A stretch of 64,000 bases of DNA. Origin: Anaerotruncus colihominis. Its GTDB lineage: Bacteria; Bacillota; Clostridia; Oscillospirales; Ruminococcaceae. Every line of letters begins with the position of its first letter. Within the stretch, counting starts at the first letter, position 1. The position numbers and the translations under genes are program-made. A model generated the notes under the pieces. The model ran no database searches. It saw nothing but the letters and a program-made list of their open reading frames with translations, and was not told the DNA's origin. The DNA is taken from positions 310,001 through 374,000 of the forward strand of contig CP102255.1 in NCBI GenBank assembly GCA_025146135.1, given 5' to 3'. Below are positions 59,733-64,000 of this stretch, piece by piece.

Positions 59733-60962
59733 ATGCCGCACATCGGGATGCGTATTATCAAATCGGCTGCGGCTGTCTTTCTGTGCTTTATGATCGACCT
59801 GCTGCGCGGCGGCGCGGGCGTGCCGTTTTACTCGGCGATCGCTGCCGTCCTGTGCATGCAGCCATATGTTTCAAACAGCATCAAGGTTGCGCTCAACCGC
59901 GTCGTGGGTACGCTGACCGGCGGGTGCGCGGGCATGGCGCTGCTGCTGTTTGAACGCGCGTTTCTGCCGCGGGATTGGCCGGTTGTGCAATACTTGCTTG
60001 TGTCGCTCATGGTGATTGTACTGATCTATATCACGGTGCTGCTTCGGGAAACGAGCGCCTCTTACATCACCTGCGTGGTCTTTATGAGCGTTGCGGTTTC
60101 GCACGGCATGGACGTCAATCCGTATCTGTTTGCATTCAACCGCATTCTTGACACCCTGATCGGCATCGGCGTATCGCTTGCGGTCAACAGCGCGCACCTG
60201 CCGCTGCCGCGCCGCCGGGAGATCCTGTTTGCGTGCGCGCTCGACGGCGGGCTGCTTGGAAAAAGCGGGCGGATGACCGCGTTCACACGCATCCGTCTGA
60301 CCCAGCTTGCCGAGCGCGGCGCGAATATCGCCGTTGTGACGGACCGGACGCCGTCGTCGTTTTTGCCGCTGCTTGACGGCGCGCAGCTTCGCCTGCCGGT
60401 CGTGTGTCTCGACGGGGCGGCTTTGTACGATATCGACAGCGCGCGTTATTCCGACCTGCGCGCAATGCCGGAGGAGGCTGCGCGCGCTGTGACCGCCGCG
60501 TTTGAAAAAGCCGGGCATGGGTGCTTTATTTACAGCGTTGTGCGCGATATGATGCACGTCTATTATGGAAAATTTTCAAATCCCGCCGAGGAGGCGCTTT
60601 ATGAGCAGCTCTATGCCAGCCCGCACGAGGCGTATGTTTACGGACCGCTGCCGGCCGGCTGCGACGCGCTGATGATTGCCGCGCTTGAGACGGACGAAGC
60701 CGCCGGGGCGCTGCGCGCCGCCATTGAGGCGCTGCCGCAAGCGGAATATCTGCGCATCCGCGCGGTTTTGGCGCGGGGATATCCGGGATATACGCGGCTG
60801 GAAATTTTAAGCGCGCCGGCCAGGCCGCGCCGTGCGCTTGAAACGCTGCGGGCGCGCTGCGGCGCTGCGTCTGTGCAGGCGGTCGTGCAGCCGGCCGGCG
60901 AGAACGGCGACGCGCTTGTACGCGCGCTGGCGCGCGCGTTCCACCGGCGCGCGCCGCGGTGA
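59733..60962 (+). CDS. FUSC-type membrane domain fused to a degenerate HAD-like domain
   Basis: A 409-residue fusion. Residues ~1-155 form an aromatic-acid-exporter/FUSC-type membrane half with five or six helices (AAVFLCFMIDLLRGG, SAIAAVLCMQPYVSNS, ALNRVVGTLTGGCAGM). From ~163 a HAD/Cof-like soluble domain follows, but motif I reads CALDGGLLG where Cof phosphatases have DLDGTLL, and the C-terminal GDxxND motif is missing. The soluble part is therefore probably inactive and perhaps a ligand sensor. GAGGGAGG precedes the ATG. Confidence 0.85.
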   Translation: MPHIGMRIIKSAAAVFLCFMIDLLRGGAGVPFYSAIAAVLCMQPYVSNSIKVALNRVVGTLTGGCAGMALLLFERAFLPRDWPVVQYLLVSLMVIVLIYITVLLRETSASYITCVVFMSVAVSHGMDVNPYLFAFNRILDTLIGIGVSLAVNSAHLPLPRRREILFACALDGGLLGKSGRMTAFTRIRLTQLAERGANIAVVTDRTPSSFLPLLDGAQLRLPVVCLDGAALYDIDSARYSDLRAMPEEAARAVTAAFEKAGHGCFIYSVVRDMMHVYYGKFSNPAEEALYEQLYASPHEAYVYGPLPAGCDALMIAALETDEAAGALRAAIEALPQAEYLRIRAVLARGYPGYTRLEILSAPARPRRALETLRARCGAASVQAVVQPAGENGDALVRALARAFHRRAPR

Positions 60963-60973
60963 GGCAGCGCATC

Positions 60974-61012
60974 AAAAAGGGCGTGGGAGCCATGGCTCCC
61001 ACGCCCTTTTTT
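60974..61012. terminator. Bidirectional terminator
   Basis: AAAAAGGGCGTGGGAGCC and its complement, 18-bp stem, loop AT, followed by TTTTT. It ends both the FUSC-HAD gene and the convergent dehydrogenase operon. Confidence 0.85.
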
Positions 61013-61016
61013 CGAT

Positions 61017-62417
61017 TCATGGTTCGCAGACCTTGTGCGGATTGAGGATGCCCTTGGGGTCGAAGGTGCGTTTGACTGCGCGCATCAGGGCGAGTATGCG
61101 CGGCGGCAGAGACTCGCTCAGATAAGCGCGCTTGGCGTAGCCGATGCCGTGCTCGCCGGATACCTGCCCGCAAAGCTGCCTGCCGCGTTCATACAGCTTT
61201 TCCATCGCAAGCGCGAGCTTCTCCTCCCATACGCCGTCCGGCAGGCCGTCGCGCAGAATATACGCGTGCAGATTGCCGTCGCCCGCATGGCCGAAGCTCT
61301 TGATACGCACGCCAAGCTCGGCCTGAAGCCCGTGCGTATACTCCACCAGAGCGTCCACCCGGCTGCGCGGCACAACGATGTCCACCTCGTCCATACAGGT
61401 CGTCGAGCCTTTGATCGCTTCCAGAAACGCGCCGCGGGCCTTCCAGATCGATTCGTCGCGTTCCTCGGTGTCGGAGATCAGCACATCGAGCGCGCCCTGT
61501 TCCAAACAGATCTGCGCCACGCCTTCATACAGCCGCTCCAGCTCCTCCGCCGAGCTGCCGTCAAACTTCAGAAGCAGGTATGCGTCCGCGCTGTGGTCGG
61601 GAAACTTTTTGCCAAGGTATTCCTCCGCATCCGCAATGACCTCCCGCTCCATAAATTCTATCGCCGTCGGGGCGGCCTTCGAACGGATAATCAGCGGAAC
61701 GGTGCGGATTGCCTGTCCAAGCGTCGGGAACGGAATGAGCAGGCTGACCGTTTTCTGCGGCAGGGGCAGCAGGCGCAGCACCGCTTTTGTCACAATGCCG
61801 AGCGTGCCCTCCGAGCCGACGATCAAATCCATGAGATCGTAGCCCGAGCTGTTTTTGACAATCTTTCCGCCCAGCTCCACGATCTCCCCGTCGGGCAGTA
61901 CAACCTCCAGCGCGCGCACATAATCGCGTGTGACGCCGTATTTGACGGCGCGCATACCGCCGGCGTTCGTGCTGATGTTCCCGCCGATCGTGGCTGATTT
62001 TTCGCCAGGGTCCGGCGGGTAAAAAAATCCGCGCTCCTCCACATAGGCCGCCAGATCCATCAGCAGCACGCCCGGCTCGACGGTCAGGGTGAGATTGTCT
62101 TCGTCAAGCTCGAGCACCTGGTTCATCAGGCTCAGGTCGAGCAGGATACCGCCTGCGACCGCGACGGCCGCGCCGACCAGTCCCGTACCCGCGCCGCGCG
62201 GCGTCACCGGGATGGCGTGTTCGTTGGCGTACCGCATGACCGCCGAAACCTCTGCGGCGTTTTTTGCGCGGAACACCGCCTGCGGCCAGCCGGCTGTGCC
62301 GCTCAATTCATCGTGGCTGTATTCCTCGCTGATCTCATCGCCGGCCAGCACCCGGTCGGGGTCCTGTGCAAGCTGCCGCAGGAATGTAAGATCGTGTTCC
62401 GTCAGACGTTCGCGCAT
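61017..62417 (-). CDS. glcD: FAD-linked lactate/2-hydroxyacid dehydrogenase (GlcD/LctD type)
   Basis: A 466-residue flavoprotein of the VAO/PCMH type. The FAD-binding stretches [18 protein letters not shown] and [20 protein letters not shown] are clear, with [12 protein letters not shown] and [14 protein letters not shown] near the C-terminus. Together with EtfB and EtfA, encoded upstream in the order known from Acetobacterium woodii lctBCD, it probably oxidises lactate or a similar 2-hydroxy acid and passes electrons to the Etf for flavin-based confurcation. AAAGGAGG precedes the ATG; it overlaps etfA by 16 bp. Confidence 0.92.
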   Translation of the reverse strand: MRERLTEHDLTFLRQLAQDPDRVLAGDEISEEYSHDELSGTAGWPQAVFRAKNAAEVSAVMRYANEHAIPVTPRGAGTGLVGAAVAVAGGILLDLSLMNQVLELDEDNLTLTVEPGVLLMDLAAYVEERGFFYPPDPGEKSATIGGNISTNAGGMRAVKYGVTRDYVRALEVVLPDGEIVELGGKIVKNSSGYDLMDLIVGSEGTLGIVTKAVLRLLPLPQKTVSLLIPFPTLGQAIRTVPLIIRSKAAPTAIEFMEREVIADAEEYLGKKFPDHSADAYLLLKFDGSSAEELERLYEGVAQICLEQGALDVLISDTEERDESIWKARGAFLEAIKGSTTCMDEVDIVVPRSRVDALVEYTHGLQAELGVRIKSFGHAGDGNLHAYILRDGLPDGVWEEKLALAMEKLYERGRQLCGQVSGEHGIGYAKRAYLSESLPPRILALMRAVKRTFDPKGILNPHKVCEP

Positions 62418-63613
62418 ACCGCCGCCTCCTTTCGTTCCCGGAGCTGGCCGAGCAGATACGGGACAATCTCGTACAAATCTCCTACCAGTCCATAATGCGC
62501 CACCCGGAAAATCGGCGCCTTTTCGTCGCGGTTGATCGCGACAATCGTCTCCGCATGGTCCATGCCGGCCACAAACTGGATAGCCCCCGATACGCCGCAG
62601 GTGATGATCAGCTTGGGACGCACGGTGCGCCCGGAAAGGCCGACCTGCCGCCTGGCGTCGATCCAGCCGGCTTCCGCCATCGGGCGCGTACAGGCGAGCT
62701 GGCCGCCAAGCAGCGACGCCAGCTCCTCAAGCATGGCCAGGTCCTCCTCCTTCTTGACGCCGCGTCCCGCCACAACGAGCACATCGGCCGATTCAATGTA
62801 TTTTTCCTCCGGCTTCGGCGCGGCTTCGAGCGCCTGCACGCCGCCCTTCAGGCGGGTTGGATCGACGTGGAGGCTGACGATCTGCCCGCTGCTGTGCGGC
62901 GACCGTTCCGGCGCGTTCATCACCTTATAACGCACTGTAGCCATCTGTGGACGATGGTTCGGGGTGACGATCTCCGCCATGATATTGCCGCCGAAAGCCG
63001 GGCGGATCTGTACAAGATCGGTGTTTTCATTCATCTCCAGCACTGTGCAGTCGGCTGTAAGCCCCGTTTTCAGCCGCGCGGCCACGCGCGGGGCAAGCTG
63101 CCGGCCGACAGCCGTCGCGCCGACCAGGATCGCCGCAGGACGCGTCTGTGCGATAAATGCTTCAAAGACGGCGGCATACGGTTCAATGGAAAAATGGCGC
63201 AGCGCGGGGTCGTCGCAGACATAGACCTCGTCCGCGCCGTAGTGAAGCAGCTCGTGGGCGGCTTGGCTGACGCCGCCGCCCATCAGGAGGACGCGGACCG
63301 GCTGCCGGATGACGGCGGCCAGTTCGCGCGCCTTGCCGATCAGCTCGAATGTCACCGGATGCAGCACGCCTTCCTCATGGTCGGCATAAACGGCGACGCC
63401 GCTCCACTGTGATTTGTCCACGGCGGGCGCCGCTGTATCCTCGACGTATTCCGCCGCGCCGGGCGGCCCTTTTCTGACGCACAGGCGGCACATTTTGCAG
63501 GCGGCGCTGACCTGTACCGTACCGCCCCGCTCCTCAAGCGCCCCGAATGGGCAGAGGCGGATAAAGGCGGCTGTGTCGCCGATTTTTTCAGGATGGATCA
63601 CCAGTTTTGCCAC
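62402..63613 (-). CDS. etfA: Electron transfer flavoprotein alpha subunit with ferredoxin-like N-terminus
   Basis: A 403-residue EtfA. The N-terminal ~60 residues form an iron-sulfur extension: a Cys in [13 protein letters not shown] and three in [11 protein letters not shown] suggest one [4Fe-4S] cluster. The FAD domain follows with [20 protein letters not shown] and [17 protein letters not shown]. Such extensions occur in Etf proteins of electron-bifurcating lactate dehydrogenases. The start is GTG 63613 (V-A-K-L-V-I-H-P), with GAGGGGG eight bases upstream; a GTG at 63622 is too near. Confidence 0.92.
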   Translation of the reverse strand: MAKLVIHPEKIGDTAAFIRLCPFGALEERGGTVQVSAACKMCRLCVRKGPPGAAEYVEDTAAPAVDKSQWSGVAVYADHEEGVLHPVTFELIGKARELAAVIRQPVRVLLMGGGVSQAAHELLHYGADEVYVCDDPALRHFSIEPYAAVFEAFIAQTRPAAILVGATAVGRQLAPRVAARLKTGLTADCTVLEMNENTDLVQIRPAFGGNIMAEIVTPNHRPQMATVRYKVMNAPERSPHSSGQIVSLHVDPTRLKGGVQALEAAPKPEEKYIESADVLVVAGRGVKKEEDLAMLEELASLLGGQLACTRPMAEAGWIDARRQVGLSGRTVRPKLIITCGVSGAIQFVAGMDHAETIVAINRDEKAPIFRVAHYGLVGDLYEIVPYLLGQLRERKEAAVCANV

Positions 63614-63628
63614 AAGGCGCACCCCCTC

Positions 63629-64000
63629 TCATACAAATTTTTTCTGCCGCAGCATCGTGTACAGGCGTGCGCCGAGCGTCTGGCCGGAACCGCGCCAGAT
63701 TTCCCGGCGCACGCCGCTTTCCGGCGGAAAAATCCGCCGCACCTGTGTGGGCGAACCGTTCAGGCCGTAATGCCGTTCATCCCGGTCGTCCATATCGTCG
63801 AGCGTCAGGACCGTGACGGGCCGTTCGCGGCTGGCGCACAGCTTGACATAGGAGGGCAGGCGCGGCTGGCAGATGTCCTTGTCGACCGACAGCAGGCACG
63901 GAAACTGCACGCGTGTAGTTTCAAGGCTTTGCGGCAGATCCGCCTCCACGACGACGGCGCCTTTCTCCGCGCGGACAATCCGCCGGACGTTGGCCACGCT
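63629..64000 (-). CDS. etfB: Electron transfer flavoprotein beta subunit (5' end outside window)
   Basis: The C-terminal 124 residues of an EtfB; the frame continues past the right edge. Visible are LSVDKDICQPRLPSYVK, the typical late EtfB segment, and a C-terminal tail ending LYTMLRQKKFV. EtfB binds the second flavin and docks to EtfA and the dehydrogenase. It is 15 bp upstream of etfA. The missing N-terminal half should contain the bifurcating-FAD contacts. Confidence 0.85.
   Translation of the reverse strand, partial: SVANVRRIVRAEKGAVVVEADLPQSLETTRVQFPCLLSVDKDICQPRLPSYVKLCASRERPVTVLTLDDMDDRDERHYGLNGSPTQVRRIFPPESGVRREIWRGSGQTLGARLYTMLRQKKFV

Overview
The window looks like chromosome from a high-GC, endospore-forming, strictly anaerobic member of the Clostridia (Bacillota, perhaps Oscillospirales). 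The evidence is a spoIID gene, strong AGGAGG-type ribosome sites, an electron-bifurcating [FeFe]-hydrogenase operon, an Etf-linked lactate/2-hydroxyacid dehydrogenase, a split transketolase, CCA-encoding tRNA genes and sigma-A style promoters. The lineage is inferred from gene content; no rRNA is present to fix it.

Layout. 0-12 kb: the 3' part of a sugar ABC ATPase, a membrane protein, citrate synthase, spoIID, a small lipoprotein, a class I/II aminotransferase, the trkA-trkH potassium uptake pair and an iron-dependent alcohol dehydrogenase. 12-18 kb: a pyrimidine locus. A LacI-type regulator and a dihydroorotate/dihydropyrimidine dehydrogenase-like iron-sulfur flavoprotein face a cytosine permease and cytosine deaminase, with a perfect cre/LacI-type operator between them. 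18-29 kb: two serine tRNAs, then a run of tightly overlapping housekeeping genes (SUFU-domain protein, YwbE, two ArsC/Spx-like proteins, AlaX-type editing protein, MnmM, MerR regulator, MGMT, HD hydrolase, threonine aldolase, EamA exporter, D-aminoacylase, pentapeptide protein). 29-34 kb: potABCD polyamine uptake. 34-39 kb: the hydCBA hydrogenase operon with an extra HATPase and a small [2Fe-2S] protein. 39-41 kb: split transketolase.

41.4-45.4 kb is an AT-richer accessory patch directly downstream of tRNA-Ser(CGA). It holds a decayed serine recombinase, an unusual 490-residue HNH protein, an XRE regulator, a 57-codon ORF and several perfect palindromes. 45.4-54.7 kb is a pentitol/xylulose catabolic cluster (xylulokinase, polyol dehydrogenase, RbsBCA-type transporter, ROK regulator) and a second NCS1 nucleobase permease with an attenuator-like leader. 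55-64 kb returns to high-GC core genes: nadE, rpoN, a lipoprotein, a FUSC-HAD fusion with a degenerate phosphatase domain, and the etfB-etfA-dehydrogenase operon, which runs off the right edge.

A family of composite intergenic repeats (CTTTTTTGAAAAAAG hairpin, then AAAAACTTTA and GGCTGCGCCGCGAA blocks) sits at the 3' ends of genes at five or more loci. In some cases it supplies the stop codon and last residues of the protein. The best candidates for something undescribed are the HNH protein and its island, the repeat family, the DHOD-like protein that lacks the usual cysteine motif, and the FUSC-pseudo-HAD fusion.
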